A stretch of 31,776 nucleotides of DNA, taken from contig BLXT01000154.1 in the NCBI GenBank assembly GCA_019648995.1, positions 420,868 through 452,643 of the forward strand, given 5' to 3'. The stretch is from Plakobranchus ocellatus (Eukaryota; Mollusca; Gastropoda; Plakobranchidae). This document shows, one piece after another, positions 22,073 through 31,776 of this stretch. Both the position numbers and the translations under genes were made by a program. Below the pieces are notes generated by a model. That model had not been told where the DNA came from. It saw only the letters and a list, made by a program, of their open reading frames with translations, and did no database searches. Each line of letters begins with the position of its first letter. The first letter of the stretch is position 1.

Positions 22073-25000
22073 GTACCAGGATTAAATTTCTACAAAATTC
22101 ATTTGAAAAAAAATGTCTAAACTCGACTCTGTTCCAATCTTTTAACATATAGATCTAGATCTATCCAATATCACATTAGGATTAGGCTGACTTGCAATTT
22201 AGGGCCAACTTCAGATTGGCTCAAATCACTAGTTTTATTAGGTGTGTTTGTGTGTTAATTCATATGAGCTTGTGTACCAATAGATCTTTTATGATATTTT
22301 ATTTATAATTTTGACAATATAAACATTTTCTCACAGACCTGTACACCTGATAGCGCATTAAATGACGTGAATACTGAATGGTAATTGTTTTAATTGCAAA
22401 ATCCTTTTATATACACAAAAGCTGCATGGGATAGCAATTACAGTTACTTTCAATTGCCACTTGGATGCTTTTGCATGATAAATGATTTGCTTCTCAAAGA
22501 AACCTGCTTGTTCATACCTGTGACACATACTCAGAACAAGGTGTAGCAAGAGTATGAGTGTTAATGTGGCATGGCTTGCTCACTGTAAAAAATGGATATA
22601 GTGGCAGAGAGGATTTGGGTGATTTGTTGTGTGCCTTGCAAACTGATTATCATGGCATTGATTGTTGAAAAAAACTATTGAAACCATATACAGTTTTTAA
22701 ATACGAAATAGCTCATTGTTTTACCAATTGAACTGGTTCTATTTCCAAAGTATGATTTAATTTTTATAAGAAGAGGAAATAGTGTACAAAGATCAGGGCA
22801 CTCATTCTCCCTGTCTTTTCAAACAAATATTCCATTATTCAAAAACATTTTCCCGTTCTTATTCAACCTGAACGGAATGCACTGTACGTCTTGAAAATCT
22901 GGCCAGTGGAAGTCACATTTATAATTATTATCATGTGAGAGTTCAGGTCTAGGGACAGCAACACTGTGGTCTAGGGACCTAGGGACTGCAACACTGCGGT
23001 ATTACCCCTGCTTCTATATCTAACTTCATCAGCTGATCATTATGAGTACAAGTATGCCAGTGTTGTTGTTTTTACTCCGTCTTCACAAAATACTGAAGAA
23101 ATGAAGAGTCACTTGCTGATGAAGTTAGATCTTGAAGCATGGGTCGGCTTAAAGTAAGTAGTGCCCACTTGCCTGCATTTTGCAACATTAGCTTTCAGTA
23201 ACAATGTATACTTAATCTATTTTAGAATTTTATCTAATTGGGGCAAAAACACTAGCCCGTTTTAAATTTTAAAATGAGGGAAAAAATACATACTTAATAC
23301 TTCACACAGTCAAATTGTCAAACAAGGCTTCACAAGGCAAAGGCTAGGCCTACACAAAAGTCTCTGTCATTGATTTGCATTTGTAAATTGAAGTGCCAAT
23401 GTCTTCTAAGATTTATAAAGTATCCTTTAGTTTACAACAGTATTACATGTGTAACATAAATGATAACTAGCAGTAGTATTACTGGCCTTGGCATCACGGG
23501 TCAATGGCGAAAATGTGTATGATTATTGCTGTTGAGCAAGGATAGACCTATGTTTGACCAAGAGTGGTTCAGTAACCTTGCTCAAATTCTAACAGTAAGA
23601 ACACATATGAAGCGTCCTCCAAACCTATCACTATTATTTACTTACGCTTATAAATAAAGAACCATCAAAACAATGAGCCAGGGCAAAATGCTGTCCCTTT
23701 CTCCTGATCATAGGGCCCCACATCACACCATATATATCTATAGTATATATTGTATTATGTCAAAAGGAAAGAAACCTGCAAATATTTCCTAAGATTTCAT
23801 GATAATTAAAGAGATAACACAGTTATCCAGGAGATTAGCACATGAATGATTAAGGAGAACTTGTGTCTAATTTGAAGGCTGATAATTAATAGTGGCTCCC
23901 TGCTGTTTCCAGGTGGGAGGGTCTGGGTTAATTATCGGGCTCGCCTTGCCTCACGAATTTTCCTCATGGGTGGGGTTAATAACAAAAGAGGCAGAAATTA
24001 GCATTTTAGCAATTTTTAACATGCAAATTTTGAAGCCTAAACATATGGTCATTTACTGATAGCAGCATCATGGTGGCTTTTCAAATGCCAAAGATACTCA
24101 GTGGTACCTTGTGCTGGACTCAGTTTGATAAATTGTACTTTTTAAAATTTTTTTTTCATTTAGGTGATGCTGATGTGTATATTGCTATGCCAACGGGTGC
24201 TGGGAAATCCCTCTGCTATCAACTTCCAGCAGTGTTAGCTGAAGGCGTTACTCTGGTTGTTTCCCCTTTGATTGCTCTTATGCAAGACCAATTGGAACAC
24301 TTAGCAGACCACGGCATCCATGCAGAGACAATAAATTCCAAGCTTGCTGCAGCAGAGCGCTCAAGAATTGTAGCAGACTTGCTGTCAAATCAACCGAAGG
24401 TGATTTTTTTCCCCATGAACAATGGCAAGAATCTCAGGGCTCTGCTTTCTAAAAAAATGCAAAAAAAGTTTTTTTGATATACAAGCACTCTTATTTCATT
24501 TTTTTCAACATCACTAATGTTGAGAAAAGACAGACTGCTTTGTGTTTCAAGACAAATCCAACTGCAAATTAATTGCATCTTTGATATTTAGCCTTTGATG
24601 TGTCTTGAAACCACATTCTGGGACTTTTGTCATTTTCAACATTCCTTTGGAAAAAAGAAAATAATTATTTTCTTCACTCTTTGTTTCTGGATTTTTTATC
24701 CTCATCGAGACAGAGTTTTTTTCCCTCTATTTAAAATGCATGTTTTGTACATATACAAGAATGGTCACTATTTCTTTCCTAATTAAGATAGAGCCATAAT
24801 TCTTGCATTAATGTACTAGGCATTGGTTACACTACCTAAATATATAGTCATTTTGTGCATGTGGAGGTGTATTTCTATAAAGATAGACAGTATGAAGAAA
24901 AATTGATTTAAAAATTAGCGCAACACATTTACACTCACCATCAGAAAAAAAATATCCATTTTCAGTCAACAGTCAAATACTCCATATTCCAGTAAAGTCC

Positions 25001-28000
25001 ATATAGTTCCCAATGTTCATAGCAATTTTTGTCCAATTCCATCCAGAAATAAAGAAATCATACCAAATTGAAAAAAAAGTGAATGGTTGGTCAATATCAT
25101 CATCACTGCTCACAACAGCTTTATAAGTTGTGAAGTCCGGATTGCTAGATCTAGGGTTATCTTTTCCCACAAATTCATCATGAAAGTGAAAACGGTTTTC
25201 ACTGTCAGATTCATCTGATGACGAATCTCTGTCAAATGCATTGGACAATAAATCACTGGTCTCCGATGAAGTAATCCTCTGGTGATTTTCAGTGGCAGTA
25301 TTTAGTAGAAGAAGAGGATCTAAACCCTGTATAGTGGAAAATAAACTATAATCTTCAAACCGTAGATGTAATGAGCAGTTCAGAAAAATAAAAAACAACA
25401 CACCATGAGGTGAGCAATCAAAATTTGTGGTATTTTATTTGACTTTATTTGATTTGTTATTTGTTCACTTGCATGCAAATTTTTGTTCATTTTTGCCCTC
25501 AAATATTTGTTAAACTGCAAACTATATGCAAAAAATTTAATACAATGAAATATACATTCTTTTCACATAAATTTAGTCACATTACAAGCCACAATTTCCT
25601 CACACAACCACTCAAAAGTTTTTCTCTTTATTTCCTCATAAAACAAAAATTTCAAGATGACAGACCGTATCATATGACCTGATTTGCAAAAATTTTATCA
25701 TTCAAAATAATCTTTGGTCTGTCTTGAGTCTATCACTTAAGTTTCATGACATTTGCTTGCATAGTTTAGAAGATACAATACTTCATGTGAAACCATCATA
25801 GTTTCTTTGTCTTTCAACAAAGGGCTCAGCAATGGGAGGGTATTTTAGGTTAACAGCTGAAGCAGCGTAAGTGTTAAATAGAAGCAAAATACTGGAAACC
25901 TTTGCCTTTGGTTGCTACATGATATTTGAAAAAAAAATGTTTTTCTGCATGCCAGGTCAAATTGCTGTACATAACCCCAGAGCAGGCAGCTACAGAGAGT
26001 TTCCGTTCCATCGCAGAAAAAATGCATTCTCAGAAAAAAATCTCCTACTTTGTGGTTGATGAGGCACATTGTGTATCTCAATGGGGTCATGACTTCCGAG
26101 CAGACTATCTCAAGCTTGGTTTTTTCCGCTCTAAAATCCCTGGGGTCCCATGCATTGCACTAACTGCAACAGCAACAGCATCTGTTGTGGCTGACATATT
26201 TAAGCAGTTGCGTCTGAAAGAGCCGGTGAAGCGGTTTAAGGTCAGCAGCTTTAGAGGTAACCTGTTTTATGAGGTTGTCTTGAAGGAATTCCTGCCAGAT
26301 CCACATGCTGATCTTCTCAAGTTTTGCCTCAGCTGCTTGGGTGGCCTGGCAGGAACTGAAAAGAATTGGGTAAGTAAAGCAGTGATGATAATTTTTTTGC
26401 TGGCAGAAATCCTGATTTTTTTTTCCTTTGGCCCGAAGTTTCCCTCTTTTTTTTTCTTCTGTCAATCATGCAATCATGATGCATCGTAAATCTATTAAAT
26501 ACATAAATGAGGTGGACCAAAGACAGACAAAAACCAGTATTGTGTCCTCTTTTCAAGGCAATTAAAACAAACTGTAAGTCTACATATAATACTTTTGATT
26601 CTACTGGCAGTAGTTCAATCTCAACCTGTACCCCGAACTTAGACAGATATGAGCTGTGCCATTGTGTGATAGGACCACCAACCTGGAAGCTATGCTTGTA
26701 TTATTCATAGCTGAACAAAACATATCTTTCAATGCTACTCCTAAACAAATCAAACTAATCAAAGAGTATTTCACTGATGCAAAGGCGCTTAGCACTATAA
26801 AACTTGATAGATGATAAGCCAGCCCAGCCTCCCAGCAAGAGGTGAAGGCTTTAAATCAACATCCCCACCTGCCTCCCTTCCTGTGTGCCCTCCAACACTT
26901 GTCAAAGGTAATTTAAAGAACTTTTTATAAATAGTTTGATATCAAAATCAGGCTTTCTTTTATCAAATAGCTTCATACAGGGTGGAAGAGGGTGAGGATT
27001 GTTGTTATGCATGTTTTGAATTGATGAAAAATTTTCCTCTTTTTTGGCAATTTTCAGTCATAATCACTGATAAAGAGGTGAAAGGAAGCATGGTGAGGAT
27101 TTGAAAAACAGTTAAAAAAAGCTTTTCTGTGGGAAAATTTTAGTATATATTAGTAATTTGTAGCTGTACATGTGAATCAATGTTAATATTTTACTGCTGA
27201 AACATAGCACTTTCATTTCTCTGCTTTGAAGTGATTTTGTTTCATACTGAGGCACAAGGTCATTTGTCACTGCTCTTCGCTATCCACATATAGACCAAAT
27301 CAGTTAATAAATCTATGCACAGATAGGGAATGGCAACAAAGTTTTCTGCTTCAAACACATTGCAAAACCCGCAAAAAATAAATTCTGCATACGTTAAAAC
27401 TTTGACATGATTTTACTTTTCTGTAAAGAAGCTTTCATAGAAAAAGTAAACTTTCTCCATTCAGTTCATATTACTTATCAAGTGTTTATAAAACTCTTGT
27501 CACTCTTCTCTCAACGTCTCTATTTCTAATCAATATTGTAGAACAACAAAGGCTGCGGAATCATCTATTGTCGAAGCCGTGAAGGTTGTGAAGAAATAGC
27601 TCACCTTCTGAGCATGAAGGGCTTGCCCACAAGACCATACCATGCAGGACTGAAGGGTAAATTGAGAGTACAAACCCAGTTAGATTGGATGGATGGCAGG
27701 ATTCCTGTGATTGCTGCCACCATAAGCTTTGGAATGGGTGTTGACAAGGCCAATGTTAGGTGGGTGGATTTAATTGTGGCTTTACAGCCATGTGATATGA
27801 AATTCAATGAATGACTCATTGGCCATCATTGCATAATTGCCTCCTATTTGTCTCTTGAAAGGATTATTTAAACTGTTTCATTCTCAGTGATTTTGAAAAG
27901 AAGGCAGTGTCTCTAATAACGTGTGTAAAAATTGAACCATGTGCATAATTTTTTTTATACTTGAATACTATTTTATTAAATCATAACAAACTGCAGATTT

Positions 28001-30367
28001 TATCACCCTTTACCACAACCCACTTTTGAAACTCTATCTACATGGTTCACCACAGAGCATATCGCCATCATCAGCCTTTCTTACCCACACCAGAGTATAG
28101 GCCACCATCAAAAGCTTTCTATCTCTCCCCTTTCCCGGGCCAATGCCATCACCTCTTTCCAGTTTGTTCTCATCTCATTCAGGGTTGTGCATCACACCAT
28201 AGATTAGAACATTCTGTAGAATATTTGTGGCCATCAATTAGATGAATTAGCATGAGAAGAGTATATCTTCATTTTCCATAATTTTCTCAGATTAACTTCC
28301 TTTGTACAGTAGAGCTCACCTACAACGGGGCCTGGTTACAACGGGACCTTGCATGCAACGGGACCTTGACACAAGCCCGTTATTTTTCCTTATATATCCT
28401 TTATATTTTATTTTCGCTAGAACGGCATCTACTTACATGATAAGCTTGCCTACAGCGGGACCCAGCTTCGTACAAAGGCCTAAGCCTAGGCATACAAGAT
28501 TCGTGAAACGGACTATAGCTCCGTGATGAATCTTAATTAACATCGGTATTGATACGAAGGAGATAAAGCCATGGTCTGTTTCGGTACTTTCATTCAAAAT
28601 ATTAGCCAATGAACACCTTGCGCATCGGGGGGTGAAAGAGAATGATGCAACGCTGGTGACTTGGATTGGCAAAAAAGGCATGGGACTGAGTGGTGAATGG
28701 TCCGTCAGCCATAGGCTAGCAAGAGGTGTGTGTGACTGTGACTGTCAGAGTGTGTTATTGGTAGTTAAAGAGACTGAGGGTGGTGCTGATGAGGAAAAAA
28801 CTGGGCGCATTCAACTTTTCAAGCCCTCGGGGTGCGTCTATTTTGTTCAATGCCTAGATAGATTTCAATTAGGCTTACATTTACACCGTTGTGGTTGTTA
28901 CTCACTGACTTAATGAACAAAGAAAGCATCGATCTAGGTCCAGTGTTTTGCGAAGTTGCCTCTTATCTCTCAGTCTCGCTCTGATGCTCGCAGTTCGCAT
29001 TAATGAATAGATCTCTAGATCTAAATTTCTAAGCCTACATTTGATTGCGGTCTTAGCCTGTGTTTATCCTGCATGGAATCAAGAATAAGGAAATTTTCTT
29101 TGGAAAGCCAAAGTCATTGAGGAGGTGGACAAGAAAGAAAAGTCAAAAGCCCAGATCTGTCGAGATTATGAGATTTTGCCAGGAACACTTTATAGTTATA
29201 TATTCTTGAAAGACAAGGATGCTATCATGTCAGCCCTCACAAAAGGCAACTTTCAACCTGATCGGAAGCGACTGAAAACAACAGGCCGCCGCTGTTTGCA
29301 TACTTGGTTTAACCAAGCATTGTAAAACACAATATTCTGGACCCACTTAAATACATAATGTAGCCTACTACTCCTACTAAAAACAAATTAAAATTAAAAA
29401 AAAAAAAGAAAATGTAAAAAGGGAAGAAAAACACCACACAAAAGACATACACACGAGAAAAAAAACCACCCATAAACCAATCAACACAGAAAGACAAAAC
29501 AATTCACACACACACACACACACACACAATGCAATAAAAAATATAATACGTTGTACGCAAGGGTCACATTTAATAGTAGCCGCTTATTAAAGGGGGGGGG
29601 GGGATTTTAGTAAGGTGCCGTTTTCAAGGATTATCTTCCTTTTATTTTTACAACGGGCCTTGCTTATAACGGGACTGTGCACCACGCCCTTATGGGTCCC
29701 GTTGTAGCCAAGTTCCACTGTAATTGTAATTCTTTTCAACAAAGCTACGTGCTTTCCATTTATATCAGCATCATCATCACAACATTTTATATTTTTTAAA
29801 ATATAATATAAAATAAAATTCTTTGCTTCTATTAAAAAAAAAAATCATTCTAATATTGAGATGTTTTTATTAGCATTTCTAACATATGCATGATTTTTTT
29901 CCCTAGGTAATTTTAAACAAACTCTTATGAAATCCTTTCATGATGGCTTTCCACACCATTTAAAAATTCAACACTTACAAAAAAAAATAATAATACAATC
30001 ATGTTGTCTTAATGTAGTCCTACTTGTGATGAAAGACCAATTTATACTTTGGAAACAAATAAGCAAATAAGGGTAAGAGTTTTTGCATTTGCCCTTCTTT
30101 GTCTTTGTTACTTGATGTGTGAATATTCTCCTATGTAGACATAATATCAAAGTCCTTTTAAGACAATATACTCAGATTGCACAGCATTTACTCTTGTTTT
30201 GCAGATTTGTTGTCCACTGGACTATGCCCAAATCTATGGCTGGATATTATCAGGAGTCGGGCAGAGCTGGAAGAGACAGGCTTTCTGCTTACTGTCGTCT
30301 TTACTATTCCCAGAAAGAAAAAAACACTGTTGCCTTTCTCATCAACATGGAAAACAATAGACGCAAG
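21967..30367 (+). CDS. RECQL5: RecQ-like helicase 5, helicase core (gene span, 3' end outside window)
   Basis: Five exons (21967-22072, 24164-24399, 25956-26369, 27542-27759, 30205-30367) join in frame to 379 residues. RECQL5 is an ATP-dependent 3'-5' DNA helicase of the nucleus that restrains RAD51 recombination and acts at transcribing RNA polymerase II. Visible motifs: I MPTGAGKS (K50), Ia [18 protein letters not shown] (149-152) with the aromatic loop [20 protein letters not shown] (182-188), [10 protein letters not shown] (258-265), [23 protein letters not shown] (341-349). The short N-terminus and the [10 protein letters not shown] and [15 protein letters not shown] contexts follow RECQL5 rather than BLM, WRN, RECQL1 or RECQL4. 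Human RECQL5 has about 990 residues; the zinc-binding, polymerase-II-binding and C-terminal parts would lie to the right. All motifs are intact, so the gene looks functional. Confidence 0.93.
22073..24163 (+). other. RECQL5 intron 1
   Basis: From the GTACCA donor to a TTTTTTTTCATTTAG acceptor. Apart from a 30-base tandem duplication I see no element or exon in its 2.1 kb. Confidence 0.85.
22949..23000. repeat. Imperfect 30-base tandem duplication
   Basis: CTAGGGACAGCAACACTGTG and CTAGGGACTGCAACACTGCG occur 30 bases apart, with an extra CTAGGGAC between them. A local duplication in RECQL5 intron 1 with no evident function. Confidence 0.7.
24164..24399 (+). CDS. RECQL5: RECQL5 exon 2
   Basis: 236 bases, phase 1 in and phase 0 out, ending CCGAAG/GTGATT. 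It encodes the Walker A motif ([15 protein letters not shown]) and motif Ia ([15 protein letters not shown]). The frame reads open upstream of the acceptor, but that part does not resemble helicase and is intron. Confidence 0.93.
24400..25955 (+). other. RECQL5 intron 2
   Basis: 1.56 kb between the GTGATT donor and the TTTTCTGCATGCCAG acceptor. It holds an antisense open frame of unusual composition, listed separately, and otherwise AT-rich DNA. Confidence 0.88.
25050..25330 (-). CDS. Possible antisense exon, acidic Ser/Asp-rich peptide
   Basis: On the minus strand a frame preceded by a good acceptor (TTTATTTTCCACTATACAG) reads [18 protein letters not shown]. It continues into [20 protein letters not shown] and [10 protein letters not shown], and a possible donor (TTTG/GTATGA) follows near 25050. 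The acidic, serine-rich, non-repetitive composition differs from translated AT-rich filler. N-terminal regions of piggyBac transposases and of some nuclear proteins look like this, but I cannot assign a family. It would lie inside RECQL5 intron 2 on the opposite strand. Confidence 0.25.
25956..26369 (+). CDS. RECQL5: RECQL5 exon 3
   Basis: 414 bases, phase 0 at both ends, from CCAG/GTCAAA to TTGG/GTAAGT. It encodes residues 115-252: [12 protein letters not shown], the DEAH box with the aromatic-rich loop that couples ATP hydrolysis to DNA binding in RecQ enzymes, motif III TATAT, and FRGNLFYEV. The end, [12 protein letters not shown], is the variable loop before motif IV. Confidence 0.95.
26370..27541 (+). 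other. RECQL5 intron 3
   Basis: 1.17 kb from the strong GTAAGT donor to a CAATATTGTAG acceptor. It contains copy B of a dispersed repeat. Confidence 0.9.
26845..27080 (-). repeat. Dispersed repeat, copy B (inverted relative to copy A)
   Basis: Its reverse complement aligns with 14190-14430: GATATCAAACTATT, then TTCTTTAAATTACC, GTGTTGGAGGGCACAC and AGGAAGGGAGGCAGG in the same order. The similarity fades toward both edges. There are no obvious target duplications or A-tail. It sits in RECQL5 intron 3. Confidence 0.65.
27542..27759 (+). CDS. RECQL5: RECQL5 exon 4
   Basis: 218 bases, phase 0 in and phase 2 out, from TTGTAG/AACAAC to GTTAG/GTGGGT. It encodes [20 protein letters not shown] (motif IV region), [12 protein letters not shown] and [14 protein letters not shown] (motif V). 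The split Arg codon AG/A joins exactly to exon 5. Confidence 0.95.
28071..28191 (-). mobile_element. LINE reverse-transcriptase tail fragment, degenerate
   Basis: On the minus strand one frame reads [19 protein letters not shown] and, after a one-frame shift, a neighbouring frame reads [15 protein letters not shown] and a stop followed by TGATGATGG. The order (a Trp-containing helix, an RDR-like block, GLYS, a short end, then TGA repeats) resembles C-terminal tails of LINE ORF2 proteins. It is very short and the family is not identifiable. Confidence 0.35.
29089..29325 (+). pseudogene. Tigger/pogo transposase remnant: CENP-B-type HTH only
   Basis: After an in-frame TAA at 29086 the frame reads [20 protein letters not shown] and then [19 protein letters not shown] and [14 protein letters not shown]. 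This is the first HTH domain of Tigger/CENP-B proteins, normally ending in an RKRxR segment as here. The frame leaves homology after KRLKTTGR and stops at 29323-29325; no second HTH or DDE domain follows. No start Met remains. It is a DNA-binding fragment without catalytic part, inside a transposon, with no reason to think it is expressed. Confidence 0.8.
29505..29528. repeat. (CA)12 microsatellite
   Basis: Twelve CA repeats inside the Tigger/pogo element, after an A-rich tract (29395-29415). Confidence 0.95.
29592..29603. repeat. Poly-G run (G12)
   Basis: Twelve consecutive G near the right end of the Tigger/pogo element; a likely replication-slippage or sequencing-error site. Confidence 0.9.
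30205..30367 (+). CDS. RECQL5: RECQL5 exon 5
   Basis: 163 bases, phase 2 in and phase 0 out, from TTTTGCAG/ATTTGT to CGCAAG/GTCTGT. It encodes [35 protein letters not shown] and the [11 protein letters not shown] end. The motif VI arginines (R345, R348) are present. The following part in human RECQL5, leading into the zinc-binding domain, is not found before the window ends. Confidence 0.95.
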
Positions 30368-30976
30368 GTCTGTCACATGATTATTATGTTATTAAGTCTG
30401 TTTGTTTCAAATTCATGAAAATCAGTACTGAAGCAAGAGAAGCTGTGTATAAAATTTCCTGTTTATGGTGAATGAAGGATTGCTGTTCTGTTTCTGCTCT
30501 GTAACAGTTATAGAAGTTAGAGCTAATTTTCATTACTTCATATAATTTAAAAAAAAAAAAAATTTGGTATAGGTTACTGTTTATGAAGTCTAGATAATAA
30601 AACTTGGGTTTTCACAGATGTTTTAAAGACCTGATCATGTAGATTTTATCTTCTAATTTATTCTGTTCATTTGTTGTTGTATTTGTGGTAAATTTCATAG
30701 GCCCATTTAAGTCTTACGCTTCTCTTTAGCCTTATTTTGCATTGGAAGAAACACACTGCTCTGTGAAAATGAGACATGCATTTACGAAGCTTTAAGCTAT
30801 TCAGAAAAAAAGGTAATTTTTTGGATGTTCATAATTTTACTCATTGAGTGACACTTTGAAATTATTGAGTCTGTGGGCACATGGGCATTATACGATTTTT
30901 ATATTTAAGGCTCAGAATTACAATTATAATAATTCTACATTTGGATTTAAGTCTGGTATATATCAATATTGGAGAG

Positions 30977-31240
30977 CAGTGACTATATAAATGCAGCAGT
31001 CCCACAAAATGAGTCTAGTTAGGTTTAGATCACCAACTTCAAATCAAAACATAAAAGTGTAAAGGGAAAAAATAATCAGTACCTATTTGAACAGAAAGTC
31101 TACAGCAGATCTGTGGAAATTTCTCCACTTACAGAAGTGAGTTCTTTTCACCCCTCTGGTCCGTGGTTTTCGTTTTTAAGTCAATGAAGCAGAGCTCCAA
31201 CTTGATTCATTTTGTGGGACCACTTCACTTATTACAACTG
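30977..31240. mobile_element. 264-bp MITE with ~45-base inverted terminal repeats
   Basis: The left end begins CAGTGACTATATAA and reaches CAGTCCCACAAAATGAGTC. The right end read on the minus strand begins CAGTTGTAATAAGTG and reaches GGTCCCACAAAATGAATC, then AAGTTGG against TAGTTAGG. Both ends start CAGT, as in many Tc1/mariner-type elements, but I see no clear TA duplication, so the superfamily is uncertain. It has no coding capacity. It lies in RECQL5 intron 5. Confidence 0.7.
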
Positions 31241-31758
31241 GTTTTTAATTTCACAGTTTGGTAAAACTGTTACCTTGCCAGATTTTTAGTATTTAGGGCC
31301 TTAAAAATCTCAGAATTCTGGTTTTAGAAATTGCACCATGAATCTGAATTGATTTTTGTTTCATTTTAATGGTAAATATCTCCACTTTTTTGCTTTGGTT
31401 GGAGAGTACTTTTAAGATCTGAAAATATGAATGCTGTCCCCTTTGGATTAGGTCAGTGCTTGTAACTTCTCTCTATTTCTTGTAAGCTTGGTCTTTTGCT
31501 TTCCAAGTTTAGTTTGAAATATTTAAAAATTTTGCAAAACAATTTTGCCCTACATCAGTAAAATGCAAGAAATAATTACACTTTCAATGGCATCAATCAT
31601 TTATTTATTTTTTTTTAAATACAGAGAATCATTCCAAGGCTTGATTTATTCAAAACTAAGATAGAGAAATAGAAAATATTTGCCAGTACATTACATCAAA
31701 CCAGACTCAAAAATCCTTTCTCTTGATCTGATATAAAACATATTGTTGAAAGATCAAC

Positions 31759-31776
31759 TCTTTTTTTTTTTTTTTT
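31759..31776. repeat. Poly-T run at window edge
   Basis: At least 17 T bases up to the last base given; the true length is cut by the window. Confidence 0.9.

Larger units (their letters stand above)
28307..29720 (+). mobile_element. Internally deleted Tigger/pogo-type DNA transposon
   Basis: 1414 bases flanked by TA on both sides (28305-28306, 29721-29722). The ends are inverted repeats: CAGTAGAGCTCACCTACAACGGG on the left and, read inward on the minus strand, CAGTGGAACTTGGCTACAACGG on the right. ACAACGGG-type units recur three to four times inside each end, like the subterminal transposase sites of pogo elements. A CENP-B N-terminal helix-turn-helix is still encoded at 29089-29325, but the rest of the transposase including the DDE domain is gone. 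An open frame at 28632-28913 is not recognised. It lies in RECQL5 intron 4. Confidence 0.85.
27760..30204 (+). other. RECQL5 intron 4
   Basis: 2.4 kb from GTGGGT to the acceptor CTCTTGTTTTGCAG. More than half is occupied by a Tigger/pogo element and a LINE fragment; the remaining right-hand part is AT-rich with no gene. Confidence 0.9.
30368..31776 (+). other. RECQL5 intron 5 (partial)
   Basis: No exon resembling the next part of RECQL5 is visible in the remaining 1.4 kb, so this intron runs off the window. It contains one MITE and ends in a T run from about 31759. Confidence 0.75.

Noticed and set aside
28632-28913. 93-codon frame in the Tigger/pogo element as a gene
   Set aside because: No recognisable domain, and it lies in the non-coding left part of a deleted transposon. 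Left unassigned.
30730-30830. Possible RECQL5 exon 6 (CTCTTTAG acceptor, AAAG/GTAATT donor)
   Set aside because: In the required phase 0 it reaches a stop at CTTTAA, and its peptide does not resemble the RECQL5 segment that should follow.
1-31776. CRISPR arrays, rRNA, tRNA, retrovirus-like or Polinton elements
   Set aside because: No regularly spaced repeats, no cloverleaf with expected conserved boxes, and no capsid, integrase or long terminal repeat pattern was seen by eye.

Overview
The window is AT-rich animal nuclear DNA. It has spliced genes, long introns, long homopolymer and AT-repeat stretches, and scattered remnants of DNA transposons and LINEs. The protein matches (a metazoan RECQL5 helicase and a pogo/Tigger-derived gene) together with recurrent AGATCTA-type motifs make me suspect a lophotrochozoan, probably a gastropod mollusc. 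The species call is inference only.

Layout. 1-3.8 kb: no gene recognised. 3.85-16.97 kb: about 13 kb without a recognisable protein gene. Here poly-A runs on the + strand greatly outnumber poly-T runs, and the stretch holds a 713-base assembly gap (12111-12823), a piggyBac-type MITE (10480-10887) and AT/CA microsatellites. It may be downstream intergenic DNA or a very long 3'UTR of the minus-strand gene above it. 16.97-21.14 kb (minus strand): a host gene derived from a pogo/Tigger-type transposase. One large coding exon (16970-18637) joins a predicted tiny first coding exon (21126-21140) across a 2.5-kb intron, giving a 560-residue product. The CENP-B-type DNA-binding domain is kept, two of the three catalytic acidic residues are lost, and two PxDLS-type CtBP-binding motifs are present. 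21.14-21.97 kb: an 826-base divergent intergenic region, probably a shared promoter. 21.97 kb to beyond the right edge (+ strand): RECQL5, with five coding exons covering the whole helicase core (motifs I-VI, 379 residues). The C-terminal exons lie outside the window.

The RECQL5 introns carry an internally deleted Tigger/pogo element with TA target duplication and intact ends (28307-29720), a 264-bp MITE (30977-31240), a LINE tail and a dispersed repeat. That repeat has a second copy, inverted, at 14.2 kb. The intron of the minus-strand gene holds a second piggyBac-type MITE and a LINE 3' tail ending in TGA repeats.

The most interesting item is the transposase-derived gene: a probable DNA-binding co-repressor recruiter, head-to-head with a genome-maintenance helicase. 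All splice sites, family calls and UTR proposals were read by eye without alignment or transcript data.
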